Below, piece after piece: positions 25,463 to 33,948 of a DNA stretch of 36,180 nt. Each line of letters opens with the position of its first letter. The first letter of the stretch is position 1. This DNA comes from an uncultured Prevotella sp. (GTDB lineage Bacteria > Bacteroidota > Bacteroidia > Bacteroidales > Bacteroidaceae): NCBI GenBank assembly GCA_900550635.1, contig URSZ01000008.1, forward strand, positions 1-36,180, written 5' to 3'. The notes beneath the pieces are model-generated. The model worked only from the letters and a program-made list of their open reading frames with translations, was not told where the DNA came from and searched no databases. Made by a program: the position numbers and the translations under genes.

Positions 25463-25507
25463 CTTCCAAAAGCACATAATTCGTAACCGAACTTACCGAA
25501 ACACAAC

Positions 25508-27067
25508 ATGCCCGAAACACAAAAAAGGAGATTTGCAAGAAAACGCAGCACCGAAGCACCTGCCGAAGACGACTTCGGCCGCTTGCAACCGCAAGCCATC
25601 GACCTTGAACAGGCAGTGCTCGGTGCACTGATGATTGAGCGCGACGCTTATTCCATGGTCAGCGACATACTCAAGCCCGACAGCTTCTACGAACGACGGA
25701 ACCAACTGGTGTTCAACGCCATTCAGAGCCTGGCTTTCGCGCAAAAGCCGATAGACATTCTCACCGTGCGCGAACAGCTGAAAACGAGCGGCGACCTTGA
25801 GGACGTGGGCGGACCTTTTTACATTGCCCAGCTCACGCAGAAAATGACATCTACGGCCCACCTGGTTTACCACGCCAACATCATTGCTCAGAAATACATG
25901 CTGCGCCAGCTTATTTCATACACGAGCAACATTCAGGGAAAGGCATTCGACGAAACGCAGGACGCCGACGAGCTTATGCAGGAAGCCGAGGGAAAACTGT
26001 TCCAGCTATCGCAGCAAAACACGAAAAAGGAATACACGCAAATCGACCCTGTAATCGACGAGGCGTACAATGTGCTACGCAAAGCCGCCGCACGCAACGA
26101 CGGCCTTAGCGGCATAGCAAGCGGATTCACCGAACTCGACAAGATTACCAGCGGGTGGCAGAACTCCGACCTCGTAATACTCGCCGCCCGCCCCGCAATG
26201 GGTAAAACGGCTTTTGCGCTCTCAATGGCCAAGAACATTGCCGTCGACTCGAAGACCCCGGTGGCTTTCTTCTCGCTCGAGATGAGCAACGTGCAGCTGG
26301 TTAACCGCCTTATCATAAACGTGTGCGAGATTCCGGGCGAAAAGCTCAAGAGCGGGCAACTTGCCCCATACGAATGGGTGCAGCTCGACCAGTCGATAAA
26401 AAAGCTATACGGCGCGCCGCTCTATATCGACGACACTCCTTCGCTTTCAATATTCGAACTGCGCACCAAGGCACGCCGCCTTGTGCGTGAGCACCAGGTG
26501 GGACTGATAATGATAGACTACCTTCAGCTCATGAACGCAAGCGGCATGAATTTCGGAAGCCGCCAGGAGGAAGTTTCCAACATAAGCCGCGCCCTGAAAC
26601 AGCTGGCAAAAGAGCTGAACATTCCCATACTTGCCTTGTCGCAGCTGAACCGCAGCGTCGAGACACGTCAGGGCAACGAAGGCAAACGCCCGCAGTTGAG
26701 CGACCTGCGCGAATCGGGCGCAATAGAGCAGGATGCCGACATAGTATGCTTCATCCACCGCCCGGAATACTACCACATTTACGAAGACAACGGAAAGGAC
26801 ATGCACGGCATGGCCGAGATAATAATAGCCAAGCACCGAAACGGCGCTGTGGGCGACGTAGTGCTTAGGTTCAAGGCACAATTCGCACGCTTCCAGAACC
26901 CCGACGACGACATAATCTCCTCGTCGAGCGACAGTTCCGCGTATTCGCCTGTTACAGGCAATGAAACCGCGCCACAGTTCCCCGGAGCGGTGAACGTGCC
27001 CCCACCCACTGCCGAGGACGACCCGTTTGCGGGCATTCCGCCTACCGACGACGCACCTCCGTTCTAA
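25508..27067 (+). CDS. dnaB: Replicative DNA helicase DnaB
   Basis: A 519-residue hexameric helicase that unwinds DNA ahead of the replication fork. The N-terminal DnaB domain (about 28-135) begins PQAIDLEQAVLGALMIE. The RecA-like domain carries Walker A ARPAMGKTA (227-235), Walker B LIMIDYLQLM and the arginine-finger region SDLRESGAIEQDAD. There is no intein. The C-terminal tail of about 55 residues is acidic and proline-rich (DDPFAGIPPTDDAPPF) and probably disordered. Codon use is much more GC-rich than in the genes to its left. Confidence 0.97.
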   Translation: MPETQKRRFARKRSTEAPAEDDFGRLQPQAIDLEQAVLGALMIERDAYSMVSDILKPDSFYERRNQLVFNAIQSLAFAQKPIDILTVREQLKTSGDLEDVGGPFYIAQLTQKMTSTAHLVYHANIIAQKYMLRQLISYTSNIQGKAFDETQDADELMQEAEGKLFQLSQQNTKKEYTQIDPVIDEAYNVLRKAAARNDGLSGIASGFTELDKITSGWQNSDLVILAARPAMGKTAFALSMAKNIAVDSKTPVAFFSLEMSNVQLVNRLIINVCEIPGEKLKSGQLAPYEWVQLDQSIKKLYGAPLYIDDTPSLSIFELRTKARRLVREHQVGLIMIDYLQLMNASGMNFGSRQEEVSNISRALKQLAKELNIPILALSQLNRSVETRQGNEGKRPQLSDLRESGAIEQDADIVCFIHRPEYYHIYEDNGKDMHGMAEIIIAKHRNGAVGDVVLRFKAQFARFQNPDDDIISSSSDSSAYSPVTGNETAPQFPGAVNVPPPTAEDDPFAGIPPTDDAPPF

Positions 27068-27085
27068 GAAAGTCAATTATTTTTC

Positions 27086-27123
27086 AACACGGCACGAGGC
27101 ACACAAATGTTTCGTGCCGTGTT
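27086..27123 (+). terminator. dnaB terminator hairpin
   Basis: A 12-bp stem, AACACGGCACGA (27086-27097) with TCGTGCCGTGTT (27112-27123), and a 14-nt loop. The following T tract is broken (TTTGTCTGCGTTTTT). The right arm runs into the TTTGTCTGC motif of the adjoining repeat. Confidence 0.7.
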
Positions 27124-27169
27124 TGTCTGCGTTTTTACCACGGTTTTCAAACGGGTTTTCGGAGGGGTA

Positions 27170-27232
27170 AAAATATGTGCCTTGTATTTTAAAATATGTC
27201 CGACATAATTCAAAATATGTCAGACATATTTT
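27170..27232 (+). repeat. 63-bp triple repeat, copy 5
   Basis: Units at 27170-27190, 27191-27211 and 27212-27232 with cores TGTGCCTTG, TGTCCGACA and TGTCAGACA. Unit 2 ends TAATTC, the one departure from the TTTY ending. TTTGTCTGC at 27122-27130 lies 39 nt to the left. The arm GGGTTTTCGGAGGGG resembles the reverse complement of the arm of copies 3 and 4. Confidence 0.9.
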
Positions 27233-27414
27233 TTCTCTGCTCCCATGCGGGATAAATGCACTGGAAACCAGTTTTCAATTTTTGCATTCAAAAACGCCCG
27301 TTTTCGTGCCCCGGTTTTGCGTCTCACTCTGTCTGTTTTCCAACAAAACACACATATTATATATGAACTTCGCACACATGCCCTGCAAAGGCGGCATTTC
27401 TCGCAAAAATGTTG

Positions 27415-27422
27415 TAAATTTG
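27415..27422 (+). promoter_or_regulatory. -7 box of pheT
   Basis: TAAATTTG fits TAnnTTTG and predicts a leader of about 23 nt to the ATG at 27449. The -33 region is poor. Confidence 0.5.
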
Positions 27423-27448
27423 CGCGCGAAATATTAAAACCAGGAACT

Positions 27449-29914
27449 ATGAACATATCATATAAGTGGCTCAAGGAGTATGTTGATTTCAATCTTACCC
27501 CGCAGGAAACAGCCGACGCGCTGACCTCGATAGGCCTGGAAGTCGGCTCGGTTGAAGAAATACAGGCAATAAAGGGCGGACTGGCCGGACTCGTAGTAGG
27601 CGAAGTGCTGACGTGCGAGCCGCACCCCGACAGCGACCACATGCACGTATGCACCGTAAACATCGGCAGCGGCGAACCGTCGCAGATAGTATGCGGCGCA
27701 CCCAACGTTGCAGCCGGCCAGAAAGTAATTGTGGCCACCCTGGGTTGCAAGCTGTACGACGGCGACAAGGAATTCGTGATAAAGAAATCGCGCCTGCGCG
27801 GCATTGACAGCTACGGAATGATATGTGCGGAAGACGAGATAGGCGTGGGCAACGACCACAGCGGCATTATCGTACTGCCGGCTGACACGAAGGTGGGCAT
27901 GCCCGCAGCCGAATACTACCACCTCGAGAGCGATTTCGTTATCGAAGTGGACATAACGCCCAACCGTGCCGACGCATGCTCGCACTACGGCGTTGCACGC
28001 GACCTGTACGCCTGGCTTAAGCAGAACGGATACGAAACAAGCCTGCACCGCCCGTCAACAGATGATTTCAAAGTCGACAGCAACGACCTCGACATCGACG
28101 TGGTGATAGACAACTACGAGGCATGCCCGTGCTATTGCGCCGTAACCGTAAAAGGCTGCAACGTAACCGAAAGCCCGGAATGGTTGAAGCAAAAGCTGCA
28201 AACCATAGGGCAACGCCCAATCAACAACATCGTCGACATTACCAACTACATCATGTTTGCATACGGCCAGCCGCTGCACTGCTTCGACGCCGACATGATT
28301 AAGGGCAACAAGATAGTAGTACGCACCATGCCCGAGGGCACTCCCTTCGTTACACTCGACGGTGTGACGCACAAGCTCTCAAATCAGGACCTCGCAATCT
28401 GCAACGCCGAAGACCCCATGTGTATTGCCGGAGTATTCGGAGGCAAAGGCTCGGGTACATACGACACCACAACCAACATACTCTTCGAAAGCGCATACTT
28501 CAATCCGTCGTGGATAAGGAAAAGCGCACGCCGCCACGGCCTTTCGACCGACGCGAGCTTCCGTTTCGAACGCGGCATTGACCCCAACGGACAGTTATAT
28601 GCCCTCAAACAGGCCGCTTTGATGGCAAAGGAACTTGCCGGGGGCGAAATAGCCATGCAGATACGCACGGCAAGGAAAGAAGAACCGAAAGATTTCGTCG
28701 TAGACCTCGAGTACGACTACGTAGACCGGCTCATAGGCAGGCACATGGAAAAAGATACGGTAAAGAACATCGTATCCTACCTCGAAATGAAAATTCTCGA
28801 AGAACGCGCCGACGGAATAAAGCTCTCCATACCGCCCTACAGGGTCGACGTACAGCGCCCCTGCGACGTGGTTGAAGACATACTCAGGATATACGGGTAC
28901 AACAACATCGACATCCCCTCCACCCTGAACTCTACCATAACCGTAAAGGGAGAGACCGACCGCTCCAACAAGTTGCAGAACCTCGTGGGCGAACAACTCG
29001 CAGGATGTGGCTTCAACGAAGTGCTGAACAACTCGCTTACAAAAATTTCATACTACAGCGACCTCAAGGAAAACTCCGTTGAACGGGGAGTAAACGTAAT
29101 GAACCCGCTCAGTTCCGACCTCGGAATCATGAGGCAGACGCTGCTCTTTGGCGGACTCGAAAACATACAGCACAACGCCAACCGCAAAGTGGAGGACCTG
29201 CGGTTCTTTGAATACGGCAACTGCTATTACTTCGACCCCTCGCGACGCAACCCCGAAAAAACACTGTCTGCCTACAGCGAAGACTATCACCTCGGCCTCT
29301 GGCTCGCAGGAAAGAGCAAAACAGGCTCTTGGATACATGCAGAAGAGAAGGCCGACATATACACGCTCAAGGCTCACGTGCTGAACATCTTCAAACGCAC
29401 CGGGCTGTCGCTTTCAGCCCTTAAAATGCAAGAGAACATTAACGGCGAGCTGTTGAGCGCGGCAATAACATATACCGACCACTCCGGCAAAAAAGTAGCC
29501 GAAATCGGAATCGTGCGCCACGACATACTGCACAAGTTCGACATACAGGGCGACGTGTTCTACGCCGACATAAACTGGACGAACCTTATGAAGCTCACAA
29601 GCAAGAACAAGGTGTATTACTCCAAGCTGAGCAAGTTCCCGCCCGTGAGCCGCGACCTCGCACTGCTCGTCGACAGCAGCGTGAAGTTTGCCGAGATAGA
29701 ACGCACCGCATACGCGTCAGAAAAGAAGCTGCTCAAAAGCGTGGAACTGTTCGATGTTTACGAAGGCGACAAACTGCCGGCAGGAAAAAAGAGCTATGCC
29801 GTGAACTTTATTCTCGAAGACAAGGAGCGCACCCTTACCGACACGGTTATCAACAAGGTTATAGGCAACATTCTCCATAACCTCGAGAGCAAGCTCGGAG
29901 CGCAGCAACGATAA
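27449..29914 (+). CDS. pheT: Phenylalanyl-tRNA synthetase beta subunit
   Basis: An 821-residue subunit of the alpha2-beta2 enzyme that charges tRNA-Phe. I start at the ATG at 27449 because MNISYKWLKEYVDF is the family N-terminus; the frame is open 68 codons further but without similarity. Domains in order: a tRNA-binding OB fold (about 40-155, VVGEVLTCEPHPDSDHMHVC), the B3/B4 editing domain (about 210-390), B5 (about 400-475, PPYRVDVQRPCDVVEDILRIYGY), the core catalytic-like domain, and a C-terminal FDX-ACB anticodon-binding domain (about 730-820, FPPVSRDLALLVD). yebC follows after 52 nt, a likely two-gene operon. pheS is not in the window. Confidence 0.97.
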   Translation: MNISYKWLKEYVDFNLTPQETADALTSIGLEVGSVEEIQAIKGGLAGLVVGEVLTCEPHPDSDHMHVCTVNIGSGEPSQIVCGAPNVAAGQKVIVATLGCKLYDGDKEFVIKKSRLRGIDSYGMICAEDEIGVGNDHSGIIVLPADTKVGMPAAEYYHLESDFVIEVDITPNRADACSHYGVARDLYAWLKQNGYETSLHRPSTDDFKVDSNDLDIDVVIDNYEACPCYCAVTVKGCNVTESPEWLKQKLQTIGQRPINNIVDITNYIMFAYGQPLHCFDADMIKGNKIVVRTMPEGTPFVTLDGVTHKLSNQDLAICNAEDPMCIAGVFGGKGSGTYDTTTNILFESAYFNPSWIRKSARRHGLSTDASFRFERGIDPNGQLYALKQAALMAKELAGGEIAMQIRTARKEEPKDFVVDLEYDYVDRLIGRHMEKDTVKNIVSYLEMKILEERADGIKLSIPPYRVDVQRPCDVVEDILRIYGYNNIDIPSTLNSTITVKGETDRSNKLQNLVGEQLAGCGFNEVLNNSLTKISYYSDLKENSVERGVNVMNPLSSDLGIMRQTLLFGGLENIQHNANRKVEDLRFFEYGNCYYFDPSRRNPEKTLSAYSEDYHLGLWLAGKSKTGSWIHAEEKADIYTLKAHVLNIFKRTGLSLSALKMQENINGELLSAAITYTDHSGKKVAEIGIVRHDILHKFDIQGDVFYADINWTNLMKLTSKNKVYYSKLSKFPPVSRDLALLVDSSVKFAEIERTAYASEKKLLKSVELFDVYEGDKLPAGKKSYAVNFILEDKERTLTDTVINKVIGNILHNLESKLGAQQR

Positions 29915-29966
29915 CACCAAGCAAACAAAAAATACAACAGACAACAAAACATAATAATTCGAACCA

Positions 29967-30692
29967 ATGGGAAGAGCATTTGAATACCGCAAAGCAACGA
30001 AACTGAAACGGTGGGGACACATGGCCCGCACTTTCACCAAGATTCGAAAACAGATAGCCATTGCAGTTAAGGAAGGCGGACCGGAGCCTGAAAACAACCC
30101 GCACCTGCGCGCAATCATTGCCAACGCCAAGCGCGAAAACATGCCCAACGACAACATTCAGCGCGCCATTAAGAACGCAATGGGCAAAGACCAGAGCGAC
30201 TACAAGAGCATGACCTACGAGGGATACGGCCCCCACGGAATCGCCATTTTCGTCGACACGCTCACCGACAACCCCACGAGAACGGTGGCCGACGTGCGTT
30301 CCATTTTCAACAAGTTCTCGGGAAACCTCGGAACAATGGGCTCGCTCGCATTCCTTTTCGACCACAAAAGCGTTTTCTCTTTCCATAAAAAGGACGGGCT
30401 CGACATGGACGAGCTGATACTCGAACTTATCGACTACGGGGTGGACGACGAATACGACGTGGACGACGAGGAAAACTCAATTACCATTTACGGCGACCCG
30501 AAGAGCTTCGGACAGATACAGAAATACCTCGAAGACAAGGGGCTCGACGTTATCGGGGCAGAGTTCACCTACATTCCCAACAACCTCAAGGACGTTACGC
30601 CCGAACAGAGGGAGACTATCGACAAGATGGTCGAGAAACTCGAGGAGTTCGACGACGTGCAGACGGTGTACACCAACATGAAACCCGAATAA
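29967..30692 (+). CDS. yebC: YebC/PmpR-family regulator (TACO1-like)
   Basis: A 241-residue member of the YebC family, studied as a transcriptional regulator and as a translation factor that relieves ribosome stalling at difficult motifs. The N-terminus MGRAFEYRKATKLKRWGHMARTF and the IANAKRENMPNDNIQRAIKNA segment are typical. The three-domain length (about 240) is normal. The acidic insert DDEYDVDDEEN is in the usual position. It is 52 nt after pheT. A bidirectional hairpin separates it from convergent serS. Confidence 0.95.
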   Translation: MGRAFEYRKATKLKRWGHMARTFTKIRKQIAIAVKEGGPEPENNPHLRAIIANAKRENMPNDNIQRAIKNAMGKDQSDYKSMTYEGYGPHGIAIFVDTLTDNPTRTVADVRSIFNKFSGNLGTMGSLAFLFDHKSVFSFHKKDGLDMDELILELIDYGVDDEYDVDDEENSITIYGDPKSFGQIQKYLEDKGLDVIGAEFTYIPNNLKDVTPEQRETIDKMVEKLEEFDDVQTVYTNMKPE

Positions 30693-30742
30693 CGCCATAT
30701 TCCCGCCCGCCCCTCACGGCACGGCGGCAGGAAAACAAAAAA

Positions 30743-30766
30743 AGCGCAGGGCTTTTGCCTTGCGCT
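30743..30766. terminator. Bidirectional terminator yebC / serS
   Basis: A ten-bp stem with one G-T pair (AGCGCAGGGC, TTTT loop, GCCTTGCGCT), flanked by an A run on the left and ATTTTTG on the right. It can serve both convergent genes. Confidence 0.85.
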
Positions 30767-30791
30767 ATTTTTGTTGCGGCACGTTGAAGTG

Positions 30792-32069
30792 TCAGTCTAT
30801 CATATCAAAACCCGTGTAAGGCACAAGCGCCTTGGGAATGCGTATTCCCTGCGGGGTCTGGTTGTTTTCAAGCAATGCTGCCACGATACGCGGCAAAGCC
30901 AGCGCCGAGCCGTTGAGCGTGTGGCAGAGCTCTATCTTCTTGTCGGCGTTGCGGCGGTAGCGGCAGTGCAGCCTGTTAGCCTGGTAGGTGTCGAAGTTCG
31001 ACACGGAGCTTACCTCGAGCCAGCGTTTCTGCGCCTCGGAGTACACCTCGAAGTCGAAGCACAGCGCGGCGGTGAAACTTATGTCGCCGCCGCAGAGGCG
31101 CAGTATGCGGTAAGGCAGTTCGAGTTTCTGCAACAGCCCCTCCACGTGGTCGAGCATTTCCTTGTGGCTTTGCCGCGAGTGCTCGGGCGTGTCGATACGC
31201 ACCAGCTCCACCTTCGAAAACTCGTGCAGGCGGTTCAGCCCGCGCACGTCCTTGCCGTAAGAGCCGGCTTCGCGCCTGAAGCACTCCGTGTAGGCGCAGT
31301 TCTTCACGGGCAGGTCGTCCTCACGGAGTATCTCGTCGCGGTATATGTTGGTAACGGGCACTTCGGCCGTGGGAATGAGGTACAGGTCGTCCACCTCGCA
31401 GTGGTACATCTGGCCCTCCTTGTCGGGCAGCTGCCCCGTGCCGTAGCCCGACGCCGCGTTAACAACCGTGGGCGGCTGAATCTCGGTGTAGCCGGCCTTG
31501 GCCGCCTCGTCGAGGAAGAAACTTATCAGCGCGCGTTGCAGGCGTGCGCCCTTGCCCTTGTACACGGGGAAGCCCGCGCCCGTAATCTTCACGCCCAGGT
31601 CGAAGTCGATAAGGTCGTATTTCCTGGCCAGCTCCCAGTGGGGCAGCGGGTTCTCGGGCAGCACGGTGTTCTGCCCGCCCGTTTTCACAACCTCGTTGTC
31701 GTTGGCGTCCTTGCCCTCGGGCACTTCGTCGTAGGGCACGTTGGGAATGTTGAGCAAGAGAGCCTTCATTGCTGCGGCAGCGTTGTCCATTTCGGCCTCG
31801 ATGGCCTTGGCCTCCTCTTTCCTGGCGCTCACAAACGCCTTGGCCGCCTCGGCCTCGTCGCGTTTGCCGTCGCGCATTAATGTGCCTATTTCCTTCGACT
31901 TGGCGTTTATCAACTGCAACGTCGCGTCCAGGCGTCCCTGCGCCTCGCGGCGGCAGTCGTTCTGCGCCAGCACGGCGTCTATGTTCTTGCGGGCGTCCTT
32001 GAAGAGTTTCTTCTCCAAGCCTTTTATCACGCCCTCCTTGTTTTCGGTAATCTGTTTTATGGTAAGCAT
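30792..32069 (-). CDS. serS: Seryl-tRNA synthetase
   Basis: A 425-residue class IIa synthetase charging tRNA-Ser (and the selenocysteine tRNA where present). The N-terminal coiled-coil arm (about 25-105) is rich in alternating charged residues (KRDEAEAAKAFVSARKEEAKAIEAEMDNA). Motif 2 is FRREAGSYGKDVRGLNRLHEF. Motif 3 is LNGSALALPRIVAALLENNQ. The EVSSVSNFDTYQANRLHCRYR segment is serS-specific. It has a perfect consensus promoter and ends at a shared terminator. It is strongly GC-rich. Confidence 0.97.
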   Translation of the reverse strand: MLTIKQITENKEGVIKGLEKKLFKDARKNIDAVLAQNDCRREAQGRLDATLQLINAKSKEIGTLMRDGKRDEAEAAKAFVSARKEEAKAIEAEMDNAAAAMKALLLNIPNVPYDEVPEGKDANDNEVVKTGGQNTVLPENPLPHWELARKYDLIDFDLGVKITGAGFPVYKGKGARLQRALISFFLDEAAKAGYTEIQPPTVVNAASGYGTGQLPDKEGQMYHCEVDDLYLIPTAEVPVTNIYRDEILREDDLPVKNCAYTECFRREAGSYGKDVRGLNRLHEFSKVELVRIDTPEHSRQSHKEMLDHVEGLLQKLELPYRILRLCGGDISFTAALCFDFEVYSEAQKRWLEVSSVSNFDTYQANRLHCRYRRNADKKIELCHTLNGSALALPRIVAALLENNQTPQGIRIPKALVPYTGFDMID

Positions 32070-32107
32070 ATACGGAATTTTTTGTTTGCTTTGTTAGTTA
32101 CATCATG

Positions 32108-32138
32108 CAAAGATAGTGCAAGCCACGCGGAATGCAAA
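32108..32138 (-). promoter_or_regulatory. Consensus promoter of serS
   Basis: On the minus strand TTTG (32138-32135), 19 nt, then TATCTTTG (32115-32108): an exact -33/-7 match with the same spacing as the dnaB promoter. The leader is about 35 nt. Confidence 0.85.
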
Positions 32139-32167
32139 ATAAAAGCAAATGAAACGAAGGTTTATTT

Positions 32168-32709
32168 TCAATCTCCCGACGGAATGTCACTCGGAATTTC
32201 AGGCAATAAAAAAGTGTTGCCTGTTAGCTTATCAAAGTCGGAAGAAAAATTTTTGTCCTGAATTACACGATACTTCTCGAACTCTGCTTCAGCAAAATGT
32301 TTAGCAAACTCGGCAGTTATATGTCCGCCATTATCCAACACATTGTCACCACCGGCTTCAAGAATCAGGTCTATTCGTTTTGCCCAATCCTCCATTGTCA
32401 TCGGTATATGCCGCTTGGCCATATAATTGCGTCAAGATTATAAAATGCTGTATTATATGTTTTCCCGTCATCAGCAGTATGTGTAAATTTTGCACATACT
32501 GAATTTATCTGTAATTCAGAACTTTCAAAAATATTTTTCAGGTGTTTTGTGATAACTGTTCTATCAACATCGAACAATTCGGCCATAGCCTTTTGTGTCG
32601 TCCAAATGGTTTCGTTTTTATACAATACCTGTATGCCGTCTTCCTTACCTTCAATTATAAATGTAAGGAACTCTGCCGTGCTGTTGCGTATCTCGAAATT
32701 CTTTGTCAC
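32168..32709 (-). pseudogene. RhuM-family protein remnant with internal deletion
   Basis: Two fragments of a RhuM-family protein (usually about 330 residues). The N-terminal part (32398-32709) matches the family start, ending in TWTTQKAMAELFDVDRTVITKHL and AFYNLDAI, after which it goes out of frame (IWPSGIYR stop). The C-terminal part (32168-32422) begins near HIPMTMEDWAKRIDLILEAG and continues to EFAKHFAEAEFEKYRVIQDKNFSSDFDKL, the family end. The missing centre is roughly 150 residues, lost with a frame change at about 32410-32425. RhuM proteins were named from a Salmonella pathogenicity island and are common next to mobile elements and restriction loci; function is unknown. A -7 box (TAACTTTG) survives upstream. 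Confidence 0.85.
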
Positions 32710-32739
32710 GATTCAGGGGATTAATAATTGTCGCAAGCA

Positions 32740-32747
32740 CAAAGTTA
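32740..32747 (-). promoter_or_regulatory. -7 box of the RhuM remnant
   Basis: The minus strand reads TAACTTTG, about 31 nt upstream of the ATG. It suggests that the dead gene kept its promoter. Confidence 0.4.
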
Positions 32748-32966
32748 CGGAAAAACTTCGGAATATCCGCCGAATTGCAGCAGATTAACGCAACAGGATT
32801 TGATAATTAGGGAGTTAGAGGAAAAACGCAGAAGTTGGGCAGACAGTTGAAAACCGTCTTAAAGCAGATTAAAGCAAAAGAACGGTTTCCTAATCATTAC
32901 CCGATGAAAGTGCAGATTTAACACTCTCCGTTTTATTTGCGCCGTTCTGCGTAGGTTTGCTTGTTC

Positions 32967-33215
32967 TTAAAGCGACTTGCACGCATAGTGAGATATAAGC
33001 CGGACCTCAATCATCGAAGCAGTGTCAAGTCGGATGGCAATTTCAGAACCCAATATCTTATATATAACGGGGTCACCCAACGGCGCAAATCGGATGACCT
33101 CTACTATTTTCCCGTTTATAAAGCCCATCTCCAACAAACGCTTGTGGAATAATCCATGCCCATACACCTTTACGACAATCGCCTTTTCACCTTTTTTCAA
33201 ATCAGACAACCTCAT
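32967..33215 (-). CDS. Stand-alone FeoA-domain protein
   Basis: An 82-residue SH3-like FeoA-domain protein. It opens MRLSDLKKGEKAIVVKVYG, continues LLEMGFINGKIVEVIRFAPLGDPVIYKI, and ends with the sheet GSEIAIRLDTASMIEV. FeoA normally supports the ferrous iron permease FeoB, and in many Bacteroidetes it is fused to it; no feoB is visible here. The start overlaps the stop of the CDF transporter gene as ATGA, so the two are translationally coupled. It may be an accessory subunit or metal-responsive partner of the exporter rather than an iron uptake component; that is inference. Confidence 0.88.
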   Translation of the reverse strand: MRLSDLKKGEKAIVVKVYGHGLFHKRLLEMGFINGKIVEVIRFAPLGDPVIYKILGSEIAIRLDTASMIEVRLISHYACKSL

Positions 33216-33892
33216 GAATGGTTATCCGATTTGGATGTTAAAGCCTTACCCGTATCAAAAAGCAGGTTCTTAGCCCATCGGATAATAACGAGTGAACATA
33301 CAAGCGCAACGATGGTATCTATCCAAATAATATTCCATATCATGGCGCATATCAGTCCGAATATGGCACCAAGGCTTGTCAGTGCATCTGCCAGTACATG
33401 CAAATATGCGGAATGTCTGTTGTAATCCTCATGTTCATGCCCGTGTTTCTCGTGCAGAACAAAGGCGCAAATAATATTCACCACCATTCCGATGGCTGCC
33501 ACAACCATCGCTTCTACATAACGTATTTCCACCAATGGAGAAAAGAAACGCTCCGCCGCTTCTACTATAATGAACAATGCGAACATGAGCAATAGTACGC
33601 CGCTTGTATACGCAGACAAAGAGAGTACCTTGTCGCTGTCCACGTTGTCTGCATGTTTCTTTTCCAAGCGGCGCACCAACACATAAGCCCCCCAACTCAA
33701 ACCGATTGCCAAAACGTGCGACCCCATGTGGATGCCGTCGGCAAGCAAAGCCATCGAGTTGGAAAATAGCCCGAAAAAAATCTCCAAAACCATCGTCGCA
33801 GCTGAAAAGAGTACGACAAACGCTGTTTTCTTCTCACCTTGGGATTTTCCCAATTTTACTGATTCATGTTTATGTTCCATATTTTTAGTCAT
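33212..33892 (-). CDS. Cation diffusion facilitator (divalent metal efflux)
   Basis: A 226-residue inner-membrane exporter that swaps protons for Zn, Co, Ni or similar ions. Transport-site residues are present: D52 and H55 in LLADGIHMGSH (helix 2) and H165/D169 in HVLADALTSLG (helix 5). A His-rich cytoplasmic loop (HEKHGHEHED, 147-156) lies between helices 4 and 5. Most CDF proteins carry a C-terminal metal-sensing domain of about 80 residues; this one ends soon after helix 6 (NLLFDTGKALTSKSDNHS), so the domain is missing and a FeoA-domain protein follows instead. An ATG at 33880 is an alternative start. A TAATTTTG box is at 33905-33912. Confidence 0.9.
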   Translation of the reverse strand: MTKNMEHKHESVKLGKSQGEKKTAFVVLFSAATMVLEIFFGLFSNSMALLADGIHMGSHVLAIGLSWGAYVLVRRLEKKHADNVDSDKVLSLSAYTSGVLLLMFALFIIVEAAERFFSPLVEIRYVEAMVVAAIGMVVNIICAFVLHEKHGHEHEDYNRHSAYLHVLADALTSLGAIFGLICAMIWNIIWIDTIVALVCSLVIIRWAKNLLFDTGKALTSKSDNHS

Positions 33893-33904
33893 TTAATTCG
33901 GATG

Positions 33905-33912
33905 CAAAATTA
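33905..33912 (-). promoter_or_regulatory. -7 box of the CDF-FeoA pair
   Basis: The minus strand reads TAATTTTG. A start from here leaves only about 9 nt before the 33892 ATG but about 21 nt before the 33880 ATG, slightly favouring the latter. Confidence 0.5.
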
Positions 33913-33948
33913 TGGAACTTCTTCATTTAAGCAGTTACACAAAACATT

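Larger units (their letters stand above)
27068..27448. other. Intergenic region dnaB / pheT
   Basis: About 380 bp. It contains the dnaB terminator (27086-27123), a triple repeat with its TTTGTCTGC motif (27122-27232) and the pheT -7 box (27415-27422). The open frame extending pheT upstream lacks family similarity. Confidence 0.75.

Noticed and set aside
25493..27076. Long minus-strand frames opposite dnaB (126, 138 and 209 codons)
   Set aside because: They are antisense shadows in GC-rich coding sequence with biased composition and no family features.
27245..27448. Upstream extension of pheT by 68 codons
   Set aside because: The family N-terminus is MNISYKWLKEYVDF at 27449, and a -7 box lies inside the extension.
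30771..31880. 369-codon plus-strand frame opposite serS
   Set aside because: It is rich in Val, Leu, Arg and His in the pattern expected from the complement of a GC-rich gene; serS on the other strand has all synthetase motifs.
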